NCBI RefSeq assembly: GCF_012030425.1
Contig: NZ_JAAUVN010000001.1
Span: forward strand, 558,001 to 622,000
DNA length: 64,000 nt
Source of the DNA: Sphingobacterium sp. B16(2022)
GTDB taxonomy: Bacteria > Bacteroidota > Bacteroidia > Sphingobacteriales > Sphingobacteriaceae
Direction of reading: 5' to 3'
Shown here: positions 53,041-61,986 of the stretch, piece after piece
How the letters are laid out: every line of letters starts with the position of its first letter
Numbering within the stretch: position 1 is the stretch's first letter
Translations under genes and position numbers: made by a program
The notes under the pieces: generated by a model
Database searches by the model: none
Seen by the model: the letters and a program-made list of their open reading frames with translations, nothing else
What the model was told of the DNA's origin: nothing

Positions 53041-54621
53041 TTAATAGTTGTTGAAATATTCCTGATGAACACCGTGATAAGGTATACCTTGCTTATGTGC
53101 AATTTGTTTTGCTTCTGTAATCAAAGTTCCTGAAGAAATGAGCTGTTGAGCAGCTTGAAGTATCTCTTCCATAATTTGATCTTCTTTGATATGTGGAATC
53201 GATTTTCTGATCTTTTGGTGTACAGCCTCAATGATAGGTGTTGACTGTAGCGGTCTGTGAAAATCAAAAGCCTGGGCCGCACAAATAAGTTCTATACTTA
53301 ATATTTTACTAACATTATTGATGACCTGCAATAATTTTCGGGCACCGATGGATCCCATACTCACATGATCTTCCTGACCTAAAGAAGTAGGTATGCTATC
53401 TGCACTGGATGGAAAACAAAGTCCTTTATTTTCACTTGCTAATGCTGCTGTACTATATTGTAAGATCATAAATCCAGAGTTCAGGCCTGTTTCTTTGAGG
53501 AGTAGTTTTGGTACATTGGGCGTATCGCCTTCTAGTGACAGATATACACGTCTATCGGAAACATTTCCAATTTCTGATATCGCCAATGTTGCATAATCAA
53601 TAGGAAGTGCAATTGGCTGTCCATGGAAACTACCGCCACTAATGGTTAGTTCGCTGTCGATGATGATCGGATTATCGGTTACGGCATTAATTTCAACTTC
53701 TATGGTTTCTTTTAAATGAAGCCATGCATTGCGAGAAGCTCCATGTATTTGTGGAATGCAGCGTAAAGAATATGGATCTTGAACACGAGAACAGTTTTTA
53801 TGTGATGTAACAATTTCTGAGGTTTCTAATAAGTTGAAGATCGTACTTGCTACATATTTATTTCCTTTGTATGGTCTCAGTTCATGCAATTGTGGAAAGA
53901 AAGGTTTAATGGATCCATTTAGCCCTTCAATCATCAAGGTGGCAACCAAATCTGCATTATCCAAGAGATTTTGCATTTCCACGACCGCTTTTACGGCATG
54001 AGCTGCCATAAACTGGGTTCCGTTAATGAGTGCTAATCCTTCTTTGGCTCCTAACGTAATCGGGCTGGTGTCAAATCGTGTTAATATTTGAGCTGTCGGA
54101 AGAATTTCACCTTTATACCAGACTTTTCCTAATCCTATTAAAGGTAAAAATAAGTGCGAAAGAGGGGCTAGGTCTCCAGAGGCACCCACTGATCCTTGTT
54201 TGGGAACCACTGGAACGATATCCTGATCAATAAACCATAGAATGCGCTCTAACGTGCTTAGTTGAATACCTGAATATCCTTTTGCTAAGGCATGCGCTTT
54301 TAAAATCAACATTAATTTAGACAATTGCTGATCGATGGGCTCTCCTATACCTACCGCATGGCTTTTTAGGATATTTTCTTGTAGTTTTTTAGTATCTGCA
54401 GGATTTATCAGCGTAGTACAAAGTGGACCAAAACCTGTGTTTATACCATATACTATTTTACCGGAATCAACAATTTCTTGAACATATTGTGCACTTTGAA
54501 CAACTTTTTTTACTGTTTGTTCAGTTAATTGACCTTTAATATTTCCATTCGCTATCTGGATTGCTAGCGAGCTGGTCATGGTATCTTCGCCGTACTGAAA
54601 TTTTTTAGTTTTATTTACCAT
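53041..54621 (-). CDS. hutH: Histidine ammonia-lyase
   Basis: Entry step of histidine degradation: releases ammonia from histidine to form urocanate. The self-made MIO prosthetic group comes from Ala-Ser-Gly in GSVGASGDLAPLSH. FQYGEDTMTSSLAIQIANG at the N-terminus aligns with the family start, supporting the ATG at 54621. It has 526 residues, near the usual 500-510. First gene of the operon, divergent from a LysR regulator about 280 bases away. Confidence 0.96.
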   Translation of the reverse strand: MVNKTKKFQYGEDTMTSSLAIQIANGNIKGQLTEQTVKKVVQSAQYVQEIVDSGKIVYGINTGFGPLCTTLINPADTKKLQENILKSHAVGIGEPIDQQLSKLMLILKAHALAKGYSGIQLSTLERILWFIDQDIVPVVPKQGSVGASGDLAPLSHLFLPLIGLGKVWYKGEILPTAQILTRFDTSPITLGAKEGLALINGTQFMAAHAVKAVVEMQNLLDNADLVATLMIEGLNGSIKPFFPQLHELRPYKGNKYVASTIFNLLETSEIVTSHKNCSRVQDPYSLRCIPQIHGASRNAWLHLKETIEVEINAVTDNPIIIDSELTISGGSFHGQPIALPIDYATLAISEIGNVSDRRVYLSLEGDTPNVPKLLLKETGLNSGFMILQYSTAALASENKGLCFPSSADSIPTSLGQEDHVSMGSIGARKLLQVINNVSKILSIELICAAQAFDFHRPLQSTPIIEAVHQKIRKSIPHIKEDQIMEEILQAAQQLISSGTLITEAKQIAHKQGIPYHGVHQEYFNNY

Positions 54622-54904
54622 TAGAATAAATTATTATGTTGATTAAGGATCGTCAAAATCTGTCTATCCTTTCCATTTGATTTATACGTTGCTTTTTAAG
54701 AGAAAATGACCATTATTACACTTTTGCATTTTGAACTATTTATACATGAATCGTACTTAATTATTTAGAAAAAGTTGCCTGTGTATTGGTTTTGTTTCCT
54801 AAACGTTCTATCGTGCTTATAGCTGTTAATCTCATTCCGTTATTTCAAATTTAACTCCTATATTTAATAATTATAAATACCAATTTTGGCAAGTATTGAT
54901 TACT
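54622..54904. promoter_or_regulatory. Divergent hut / LysR regulatory region
   Basis: About 283 bases between hutH and the LysR gene, AT-rich. It holds a 10-bp palindrome CCAATTTTGG (54880-54889) and a wider ATAC-N12-GTAT pair (54877-54896) close to the LysR start, candidate LysR-type sites (T-N11-A like). CAATTTTG at 54881-54888 is one base from a -7 element for the LysR gene. The hut promoter is not obvious. No gene is seen here. Confidence 0.35.
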
Positions 54905-55813
54905 ATGAGTTATCAAATAGAATTAAGGCATCTGTATTATTTTAAAGTTTTGGCAGAGGAGTTACATTTTAGAAAAGCGGCAGAAAGGCTTTATATTTCT
55001 CAACCTGGCTTATCTCGTCAGATTAAACAGATGGAAGATATTTATAGAGCAACTTTATTTGATAGAGGGAAACGGTATGTTCGACTTACAGCCGCAGGCT
55101 TTTACCTAAAAAAGGAGGTTGATATTTTATTTAATCAAATGGATAAAATAGCTCGTGAGCTTCGTATTATGGGATCAGACGATATCACTGAACTTCGTCT
55201 TGGGTTTATCGGTTCAGCAGTACAATCTATTCTTGCTAAAGTACTGGTTCGATTAAAACAAGATTTTCCTGCAGTTGAGGTAGACTTACAGGAGCTTTCT
55301 AATGAGATGCAGATTACGAAGGTGTTGAAGGAAGAACTTGATTTTGGACTCGTGCGTTTGGATAATTTTCCAAATGGGATTCGTCATATCGCAATCATCA
55401 AAGAACACTTTTCGTTGGTCATTCCTCACGATTATCCCATTCAGACGGCAAATTTTAAAACGTTAAATGATTTTAAAAATGAACCGTTTATTCTGTTTTC
55501 CAAAGATTATAGCCATTCTTATTATGATCTGGTGATGAGTATTTTTAGAGATGCTTCATTTGAACCGCATGTTGCTTTGCGGACGGTAAATGCTTTGACA
55601 ATTTTCAATCTTGTAGAGCAGGGTTTGGGTATTGCAATTGTACCGGCATCTTTAAAAAAAGGATATACTTCTAAAGTAAATTTTATTGATTTAAACCATA
55701 TTGAACAGCGAACCACTTTATCATTAATCTATAATGCAAATGTAAATCATGCAGGAATTGATCTGTTTTTAAATGTTATTCAGAAGGAATTGAATTTATC
55801 GGATGAAGATTAA
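54905..55813 (+). CDS. LysR-type transcriptional regulator, probable hut operon regulator
   Basis: A 302-residue LysR protein from the ATG at 54905 (an in-frame TTG lies at 54896). The N-terminal winged helix reads ELHFRKAAERLYISQPGLSR, followed by FDRGKRYVRLTAAG; the C-terminal effector domain begins near residue 90 (LRLGFIGSAVQSILAK). Divergent orientation beside a complete hut operon suggests that it regulates histidine use, with urocanate or histidine as possible effector. Most known hut operons use HutC or an anti-terminator instead, so this is inference from position only. Confidence 0.9.
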   Translation: MSYQIELRHLYYFKVLAEELHFRKAAERLYISQPGLSRQIKQMEDIYRATLFDRGKRYVRLTAAGFYLKKEVDILFNQMDKIARELRIMGSDDITELRLGFIGSAVQSILAKVLVRLKQDFPAVEVDLQELSNEMQITKVLKEELDFGLVRLDNFPNGIRHIAIIKEHFSLVIPHDYPIQTANFKTLNDFKNEPFILFSKDYSHSYYDLVMSIFRDASFEPHVALRTVNALTIFNLVEQGLGIAIVPASLKKGYTSKVNFIDLNHIEQRTTLSLIYNANVNHAGIDLFLNVIQKELNLSDED

Positions 55814-55858
55814 ACTATAAAAGTCCATACTAAATCAGTATGGACTTTTATAGTTTAA
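55810..55858. terminator. Long perfect hairpin terminator spanning the LysR stop codon
   Basis: A 22-bp perfect inverted repeat (55810-55831 with 55837-55858), loop AAATC. The stop codon TAA (55811-55813) is part of the stem. Both strands end in T-rich sequence, so it can serve the LysR gene and the convergent SulP gene. Confidence 0.85.
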
Positions 55859-55883
55859 TCGTGTATGGCTATTCAGCGGTGTT

Positions 55884-57434
55884 TTAATGAGCACTACCAA
55901 CTAATACATATCCGAAGAATTCTCTAAACGAGTCGGGGTTGTCCACTGTTCCTCGTTCGGAAATAAGTTTTATGTTGATATTGTTGTTTTTTGCTTTTAC
56001 TTTAAATTCATCTAAATACTCAATGATATCGTAATCTAATATTTTGGTTTTGCGCACGTCTAATTCTAAGTAAGAACCAGGCTGTAATCCATCTAATTCT
56101 TTTACGATCGCTCCTCTATTGACAAAAGTTACCTCTTCTGCAAAATTCATATGAAAAACGTTTCCTTCCTTGACCAGCATAACATGGGAATTATTATAGG
56201 ATTTGATAAGTGACACAACTACTGCTACAACTAAACCGACAATAATACCTTTAAGGAGATCTGTAGTGAGTATACCAACTACTGTGACTACAAATGGAAT
56301 TAATTGATCTTTTCCTAATTTTTTCATGTCCAAGAATTGTTTTGGGTTGCCTAATTTGTAACCGATAACCAATAGGATTGCTGCTAAAACTGCATTAGGG
56401 ATTAAATTAAGGAATGCAGGAATGGAGATGACACTGAGTACAAGCAAGAGACCATGAACAATAGTTGATAGTTTTGACACTCCGCCACTCATCGCATTAG
56501 CTGATGAGCGAACGATAACTTGTGTAATAGGAAGCCCACCTATTAAACCTGAAAATGAATTACCTATTCCTTGTGCTATTAGCTCTCTGTTGGTTGGTGT
56601 CTGACGTTTTAGTGGATCTAATTTATCGGTAGCTTCTACCGATAATAAGGATTCTAAAGAGGCTACAATGGCGATGGTAAATGCAATTTGCCATACCATT
56701 GGATTTGCTATTCCATTTGCGAAATCGGGTAGTGTAAATTGTCCCAGGAAGTCGGTTACTGTTTCAGGTACAGGCACTTTGACCAGGAGGTCCTGATCAA
56801 TAGAAAATACTTCATGGTTTGTATCTCCAATCGTGATCTGGTAAATAATACCAACAATTACAGCAATAAGGGAGCCTGGTAACAATTTGAAGAAGTTGGA
56901 TTTTTTACCAAGAAAATTATCCCATATAATAAGTATGGCTAAGGAAATAATTGTCATGATTATAGCTCCGGTAGTAATATAAGATGCATCAAAATTTTTG
57001 AACGAAAATTTCTCTGTGTATCCGAATGCCAACGGAATCTGTTTTAGGAAAATGGATATACCGATAGCGCATAACATACCCTTAATAACGGATGAAGGGA
57101 AGTAATATCCAATTACGCCTGCTTTTAATAATCCGAGAACAATCTGTATTAAACCGGCTATAACCACTGCGACTAAAAAGATATTGTATGCCCCTAGGTC
57201 TGTGATAGCGGTATAGACGATGACCACTAGGCCTGCCGCTGGTCCTGATACTCCTATGGTAGATTTTGATAGCAGTCCTACAAGGATACCGCCTATAATT
57301 CCCGCGATAATTCCGGAAAAAACAGGCGCCCCACTCGCCAGAGCGACTCCTAAACAGAGTGGTAGAGCAACAAAAAACACGACAATACTCGCCGGGATAT
57401 CTTTTTTCCAATTTTGTAATAGGTTCATAATCAA
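55884..57434 (-). CDS. SulP family inorganic anion transporter (SLC26) with STAS domain
   Basis: A 516-residue inner-membrane anion transporter. About 12 hydrophobic segments cover residues 1-405, with the family stretch VSGPAAGLVVIVYTAITDL and ASLESLLSVEATDKLDP. A cytoplasmic STAS domain fills about 430-516 (NFAEEVTFVNRGAIVKEL, LDVRKTKILDYDI). SulP proteins carry sulfate, bicarbonate or related ions; no carbonic anhydrase or cys genes are adjacent, so the ion stays open. It is convergent with LysR and divergent from metA, about 380 bases upstream. Confidence 0.94.
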   Translation of the reverse strand: MIMNLLQNWKKDIPASIVVFFVALPLCLGVALASGAPVFSGIIAGIIGGILVGLLSKSTIGVSGPAAGLVVIVYTAITDLGAYNIFLVAVVIAGLIQIVLGLLKAGVIGYYFPSSVIKGMLCAIGISIFLKQIPLAFGYTEKFSFKNFDASYITTGAIIMTIISLAILIIWDNFLGKKSNFFKLLPGSLIAVIVGIIYQITIGDTNHEVFSIDQDLLVKVPVPETVTDFLGQFTLPDFANGIANPMVWQIAFTIAIVASLESLLSVEATDKLDPLKRQTPTNRELIAQGIGNSFSGLIGGLPITQVIVRSSANAMSGGVSKLSTIVHGLLLVLSVISIPAFLNLIPNAVLAAILLVIGYKLGNPKQFLDMKKLGKDQLIPFVVTVVGILTTDLLKGIIVGLVVAVVVSLIKSYNNSHVMLVKEGNVFHMNFAEEVTFVNRGAIVKELDGLQPGSYLELDVRKTKILDYDIIEYLDEFKVKAKNNNINIKLISERGTVDNPDSFREFFGYVLVGSAH

Positions 57435-57817
57435 GAGTGTTTAATCTGTTCTTATCATACAACTATCGTTCCTGAAAAAGGTTTTAAAAAGCAATAAAAT
57501 TTATGTCGGAAGGTATTATGATCTATAAAGAGTGGGGGGCAGATTTTCATTCCTGTGTCAAGTTTTTTTTTCTGGTAGATGTGTTTTTAATATTCGATGG
57601 TAGCTCTTAAATCGCCTAAAGAGTTGTGTTTTATCGTAATATTAGTGGTTTTAAGTGTTTTTGAGCAATGGAAATCATAATTTTAAGGATGTATCGGTCT
57701 GTTTTAAAATCAGTTCTAATTCTATTTATTATAGCTATTATCAACGATGGGTGAGATAACTCATTTAAATTTTTTTATCTTTATGCCCAAACTAAACCAA
57801 GGTGAGGGAGGAAGCAT
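57435..57817. other. 383-bp intergenic region between SulP and metA
   Basis: AT-rich, no gene and no SAM-riboswitch core that I recognise (no SAM-I or SAM-II signature). TATCTTTA at 57776-57783 is a possible metA -7 element, two bases or less from TAnnTTTG, 35 bases before the start codon. Confidence 0.4.
57806..57813 (+). promoter_or_regulatory. Strong Shine-Dalgarno sequence of metA
   Basis: GGGAGGAA, 5 bases before the metA ATG, is strongly complementary to the 16S 3' end. Most genes in this window lack such a site, as is usual for Bacteroidota, so its presence stands out. Confidence 0.55.
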
Positions 57818-58762
57818 ATGCCAGTCAAAATACCAGATAATTTGCCAGCTATTGAGCTATTAAAAAAAGAAAATATTTTTGTGATGAGTGATCTTAGAGC
57901 CAACGAACAGGATATCCGTCCGATGAAGGTTCTAATTTTGAATTTAATGCCTTTGAAAATTACAACAGAGACTGATTTTATCCGGTTGCTGTCTAATAAT
58001 CCTTTGCAAGTAGAAGTGGAGTTTTTGAGATTAGATACTCACATGTCTAAAAACACACCTCAAGAACACTTGGAAATGTTCTATAAATCGTTTTCTGCAG
58101 TGGAAGATCAGTACTATGATGGGATGATCATTACAGGTGCTCCAGTAGAGATGATGCCATTTGAAGAGGTTAACTACTGGGATGAAGTGACTCGTATTTT
58201 TGATTGGGCAAAAAAGCACGTGACGTCTACACTTTATATTTGTTGGGCATCGCAAGCGGCACTTTATCATTTTTACGGCGTTGAAAAAACACCATTAGCG
58301 GAGAAACTGTTTGGAGTATACAAACATACTACTTTAGATAAAGCTAATCCTCTATTTAGAGGTTTTGATGATGAGTATTTTATCCCGCACAGTAGACATA
58401 CGACAATTTTAAAATCTGAAATTGAAGATAAACCAGAAATTGAGCTTTTGTCTGAATCTCCTGAAGCAGGTCTTGCGATACTATCATCACGAGGTGGACG
58501 TGAATTTTATTTAACTGGTCATTCAGAATATGCTCCACTTACTTTACATACTGAATATATGCGTGATGTGGAGAAAGGATTAGAAATTGAGGTGCCAGAT
58601 AATTATTATTTAAATAATGATCCAGCACAGTCACCATTAGTAAGGTGGTCTGGTCATGCGAATTTGCTATTTAATAACTGGTTGAATTACTATGTTTATC
58701 AAGAGACTCCTTTTGATTTAAATGAACTTGAATCTTTGGAAGAAATTAAGAGACAAAATTAA
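57818..58762 (+). CDS. metA: Homoserine O-acyltransferase MetA, predicted to use acetyl-CoA
   Basis: Activates homoserine for methionine synthesis. The catalytic Cys142 lies in LYICWASQAAL, with the family His later in SRHTTILKS and the Glu in GREFYLTGHSEY. Residue 111 is Glu (ITGAPVEMMPFEE); in MetA enzymes Glu111 gives acetyl-CoA and Gly111 succinyl-CoA specificity, so this is predicted to be homoserine O-acetyltransferase despite the common succinyl label. The 314 residues are usual. It has an unusually strong Shine-Dalgarno site and a 16-bp terminator. Divergent from SulP. Confidence 0.95.
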   Translation: MPVKIPDNLPAIELLKKENIFVMSDLRANEQDIRPMKVLILNLMPLKITTETDFIRLLSNNPLQVEVEFLRLDTHMSKNTPQEHLEMFYKSFSAVEDQYYDGMIITGAPVEMMPFEEVNYWDEVTRIFDWAKKHVTSTLYICWASQAALYHFYGVEKTPLAEKLFGVYKHTTLDKANPLFRGFDDEYFIPHSRHTTILKSEIEDKPEIELLSESPEAGLAILSSRGGREFYLTGHSEYAPLTLHTEYMRDVEKGLEIEVPDNYYLNNDPAQSPLVRWSGHANLLFNNWLNYYVYQETPFDLNELESLEEIKRQN

Positions 58763-58787
58763 TATTAGCTTTTAAGCTATCATGAGC

Positions 58788-58838
58788 AAGCTCGATCTTG
58801 TACTGTATAATAGTGCGGTACAAGATCGAGCTTTAATT
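58788..58838 (+). terminator. Terminator of metA
   Basis: Perfect 16-bp stem (58788-58803 with 58818-58833), 14-base loop, then TAATTTC. It lies about 25 bases after the metA stop. Confidence 0.75.
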
Positions 58839-58892
58839 TCTTTGTAGCAGGATGTTTGGGATCTGTTATGAAAAATAAACTTCTATTTATAA

Positions 58893-59699
58893 TTAGCTTA
58901 ATTTTTTAGCTTCATTCCAATAAATATCCATTTCTTCCAGTGTCATGTCTTGGAGATTTTGTCCATTTTGATTAGCTCTTTGCTCAAGGTAGGTGAAGCG
59001 GCTAATGAATTTTTTATTGGTTCGTTCCAGTGCATTTTCAGGATTGATGCCAATGTGACGTGCATAATTGATTAATGAAAAAAGCAAATCACCAAATTCG
59101 GCCTCAGCCTTATTTAAATCTGACTCTTCGGGTTTATTAATGTCATATTCAGCTTTGAACTCCGCTAGTTCTTCTTCTACTTTTGCCCATACTTCTTTTT
59201 TATCTTCCCAATCAAACCCTACACCACGTACCTTATCCTGTATACGATAGGCTTTAACTAAAGCAGGCAGACCTTTAGGTACGCCGGATAAAACAGATTT
59301 GTTTCCTTCTTTTAATTTGAGGGTCTCCCAATTCTGTTTAACCTGTTCTTCATTTTCTACATCAATATCGCCATAGACATGGGGGTGACGGCTGATTAAT
59401 TTATCGCAAATGCTATTGAGTACATCTACTATCGTAAAACGGTTTTCCTCTTCTGCTATACGTGCATAAAAGACCAGGTGCATCATAACATCTCCTAGTT
59501 CTTTTTTGATTTCGGGGTAATCTTCATCTAAGATAGCGTCTGTAAGTTCATACAACTCTTCGATGGTTAGATGACGTAAGGACTGCATGGTCTGTTTCTT
59601 ATCCCACGGGCAAGCTACCCGAAGTGTATATAAAACATCCAATAAACGTTGAAAAGCCGTAGCAGGAGTAGACTCAATTGCAGGAATGGGGTGACTCAT
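58893..59699 (-). CDS. mazG: Nucleoside triphosphate pyrophosphohydrolase MazG
   Basis: Hydrolyses NTPs to NMP and pyrophosphate and clears abnormal nucleotides or (p)ppGpp. Two MazG domains: the N-terminal has EELYELTDAIL and EIKKELGDVMMHLVFYARIA with the EExxE and ExxD metal ligands, and the C-terminal has VEEELAEFKAEYD and EAEFGDLLFSLINYAR. At 268 residues it equals the E. coli type. An exact -7 element lies at 59716-59723. No adjacent toxin-antitoxin genes, so it is the housekeeping enzyme. Confidence 0.96.
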   Translation of the reverse strand: MSHPIPAIESTPATAFQRLLDVLYTLRVACPWDKKQTMQSLRHLTIEELYELTDAILDEDYPEIKKELGDVMMHLVFYARIAEEENRFTIVDVLNSICDKLISRHPHVYGDIDVENEEQVKQNWETLKLKEGNKSVLSGVPKGLPALVKAYRIQDKVRGVGFDWEDKKEVWAKVEEELAEFKAEYDINKPEESDLNKAEAEFGDLLFSLINYARHIGINPENALERTNKKFISRFTYLEQRANQNGQNLQDMTLEEMDIYWNEAKKLS

Positions 59700-59715
59700 A
59701 TTGAAAAATTTAGAT

Positions 59716-59723
59716 CAAAATTA
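59716..59723 (-). promoter_or_regulatory. -7 promoter element of mazG
   Basis: The minus strand reads TAATTTTG, exact TAnnTTTG, 17 bases upstream of the start. Confidence 0.48.
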
Positions 59724-59753
59724 GGGATTTAATGACAATAAAATAGCATGCTT

Positions 59754-61241
59754 CTATTTTATTGTCATTAATGAGTCTCGAAGAATGGTCACACTATTTT
59801 CCATTTCCGATTCCGTAAGATTGCCGAAACCAATTCGGATTGCGGTCATATCTTTAGCTTGATATAAGAGTGTTTTTGGAAGAAATAGATTTGCTTTTGC
59901 GCATTGCTTCTGTAAATGAATTAAGTTGATATCTTTTTTCCAGTTGGTCCAAAGAGCAAGACCGCCGGCAGGAATATCGAAGTCGACATATTCATGTAAT
60001 TCACGGGCGAGTAAATAACTCATATAATTGCGTCTTTCTTTATACAGTTTGACTGATTTTTTTAAATAGCGATGTATTTCACCTTCTTCAATTAGATCAC
60101 TTAATACTTGCTCCATGACAAAGTCTCCTTGATGATCCATGATATTTAATAACTTTTGTAATTCTTTGATTAGGTTTTCAGGTGCGACGATAAAACCTGT
60201 ACGGAAACCAGGCGCTAATGATTTACCAAAGCTTCCTGTATAAATAACCATCCCATCATAATCCACAGTTGCCATAGGGAGAAGGGGGGCATCATCATAA
60301 TGGAAGTCATAATCGTAATCGTCCTCAATGATAGCAAAACCATATTTTGAAGCGAGTGCTAATACGATCGTTCTTCTTTGCTGACTAAGTGTCACTGTCG
60401 TGGGATAGTGATGATGCGGTGTCAGATAAAGCAATCTGATCTTTTGTGTAAGACAGATCTGTTCAAGAGATTCGACAACAATTCCTTCATGATCTACTGG
60501 AATGGATTTAATTCTAGCCCCGGCCTGTTGGAAGATCATGTTTATTGCAAAATAACTTGGTTGTCCTACAATGACTAAATCGTTTGCCTGTAGTAAAGTT
60601 TGAGCAATGATATAGGTACTCATCTCAACAGACCGTGTGATCAATAGATTTTTAGGTTGGATATGCAGACCTCTACTTTGATTTAAAAAATTGCACAACT
60701 GTTCTCGAAATGTGGCTGGTCTCTTTTGATCTGAATATCCTAGGTATTTAGTGTTCTTTTTTCGTTTTAAATTTGCGGTATAAAACTTAGAAAGCTGTTG
60801 CAAAGGAGATAGTCTACTATCAGGAATGCCGTCATCAAATTTTAAGATACATTTAGAGGTTTCAAAAGGATTTTCTAATATGGTACTTTTTTCAAAATCA
60901 TAACCAGTTTGGTCTGCATACTGATTCTGGATTATTGTTTGCGAAAATTCACTATTTTTCCTTGCTTTGGACGTATTTCGAAGTACAAATGATCCTACAT
61001 TTGGTTTGGTTTCAATCCAACCCTGTGATTCGAGCTCCTGTAATGCAGCAACTACTGTATTGCGATGTATAGATAGTGTTTGCGCCAGCTGCCTACTTCC
61101 GGGCAGTTTTGTTCCGATAGGTATAAAACCACGCTGAATGGCCTGAATGACTTGTTGTGCCAGTTGTACATAAATGGAGGTTTCATCCAGTCTATTCAGG
61201 CTGATAAAGCTGTTGAAAGGAATTTGACCCGGACTATTCAT
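59754..61241 (-). CDS. MocR/PdxR-type regulator (GntR helix-turn-helix plus aminotransferase-like domain)
   Basis: A 495-residue fusion of a GntR winged helix (about 15-80, GTKLPGSRQLAQTLSIHRNT) with a class I aminotransferase-like domain (about 120-490). The PLP-binding lysine lies in VIYTGSFGKSLAPGFR; other fold-type I marks are YLTPHHHYPTTVTLS and IIEDDYDYDF. MocR proteins sense PLP or amines and usually control vitamin B6 or amino-acid genes, often divergent ones. Here no divergent target lies directly next to it, so its regulon is unknown. A HEAT-like gene lies upstream on the same strand, 53 bases away. Confidence 0.93.
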   Translation of the reverse strand: MNSPGQIPFNSFISLNRLDETSIYVQLAQQVIQAIQRGFIPIGTKLPGSRQLAQTLSIHRNTVVAALQELESQGWIETKPNVGSFVLRNTSKARKNSEFSQTIIQNQYADQTGYDFEKSTILENPFETSKCILKFDDGIPDSRLSPLQQLSKFYTANLKRKKNTKYLGYSDQKRPATFREQLCNFLNQSRGLHIQPKNLLITRSVEMSTYIIAQTLLQANDLVIVGQPSYFAINMIFQQAGARIKSIPVDHEGIVVESLEQICLTQKIRLLYLTPHHHYPTTVTLSQQRRTIVLALASKYGFAIIEDDYDYDFHYDDAPLLPMATVDYDGMVIYTGSFGKSLAPGFRTGFIVAPENLIKELQKLLNIMDHQGDFVMEQVLSDLIEEGEIHRYLKKSVKLYKERRNYMSYLLARELHEYVDFDIPAGGLALWTNWKKDINLIHLQKQCAKANLFLPKTLLYQAKDMTAIRIGFGNLTESEMENSVTILRDSLMTIK

Positions 61242-61294
61242 ATGTTGGATAAATTGAAATTATTAAATAGTCCGGAAAGTTAAGTATTATTAGA

Positions 61295-61924
61295 TTACTC
61301 TTGGAGTTTTTTGATTACTTTTCTAATTCTTGTTTTTTTGGATTCCTTTTCGACACCGTCTAAGCGATTTGTGAGCATTTTGCTTAGGTCAGTTTTATAT
61401 TGTCTTGGAACAACTTTTAAAGCCTGTTCCGCGTACATTGGAAGCTGATTGGGCGGGCATTTTAGTAACTGTTCATGTAATAACGGAAATACATCTTCAT
61501 GCTCCAGTGATAAGTATTTGATTAATATAGCAATACATTTATCCCTTGTGATAACAGAACCTTGTTCAGCAATAGCAATTAGTTGTGGTAGGAGCGGGAA
61601 AATAGCTTCATGTTGTAATAGAAGAATAGCATCCAGTGCTGTCATAGTTCCCCACTGTAAACGGTTATCCTTACTTGTTAACAGCGTGATAAAATCCAAA
61701 TAGTATGCCGCTATCATAATAGGGGATAAGTACCCAATTTCGTAAAGAACTTTGATGCAATCGTGTTGGATCCTTTTGTTTTTGCTTTGTAGTAATTGAA
61801 TTAATTCTTTAATAGCTTCATTGTCCTCTGCGCTGACGATTTGTTTTGCCAATGAAATATTGGCTGACTCATCTGTTTTCCCTAAACTGGAAGATAAATA
61901 ATTGAAAACATGGATCATGTGCAA
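61295..61924 (-). CDS. HEAT-repeat-like protein of unknown function
   Basis: A 209-residue helical, Leu/Ile-rich protein without signal peptide or membrane segment. Repeating helix pairs such as SKNKRIQHDCIKVLYEIGYL, NRLQWGTMTALDAILLLQHE and VITRDKCIAILIKYLSLEHE resemble HEAT/ARM repeats. The C-terminus is strongly basic (ESKKTRIRKVIKKLQE). I do not recognise a named family; the pattern fits DNA- or protein-binding scaffolds. It lies between gltS (62 bases upstream) and the MocR regulator, all in the same direction, which may be chance. Confidence 0.7.
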   Translation of the reverse strand: MHMIHVFNYLSSSLGKTDESANISLAKQIVSAEDNEAIKELIQLLQSKNKRIQHDCIKVLYEIGYLSPIMIAAYYLDFITLLTSKDNRLQWGTMTALDAILLLQHEAIFPLLPQLIAIAEQGSVITRDKCIAILIKYLSLEHEDVFPLLHEQLLKCPPNQLPMYAEQALKVVPRQYKTDLSKMLTNRLDGVEKESKKTRIRKVIKKLQE

Positions 61925-61986
61925 TTACGTTTTTATTATTATTTAATGTTGCTTCGAATGGAATTGTTAGATTATTAATAAAATTT

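Noticed and set aside
57465..57817. Possible SAM riboswitch before metA
   Set aside because: I could not find the conserved SAM-I or SAM-II core or the pseudoknot pairings; only a -7-like element and a Shine-Dalgarno site are visible.
58893..59699. MazG as part of a toxin-antitoxin or defence island
   Set aside because: Full-length two-domain housekeeping MazG with its own promoter and no mazEF or relA neighbour.
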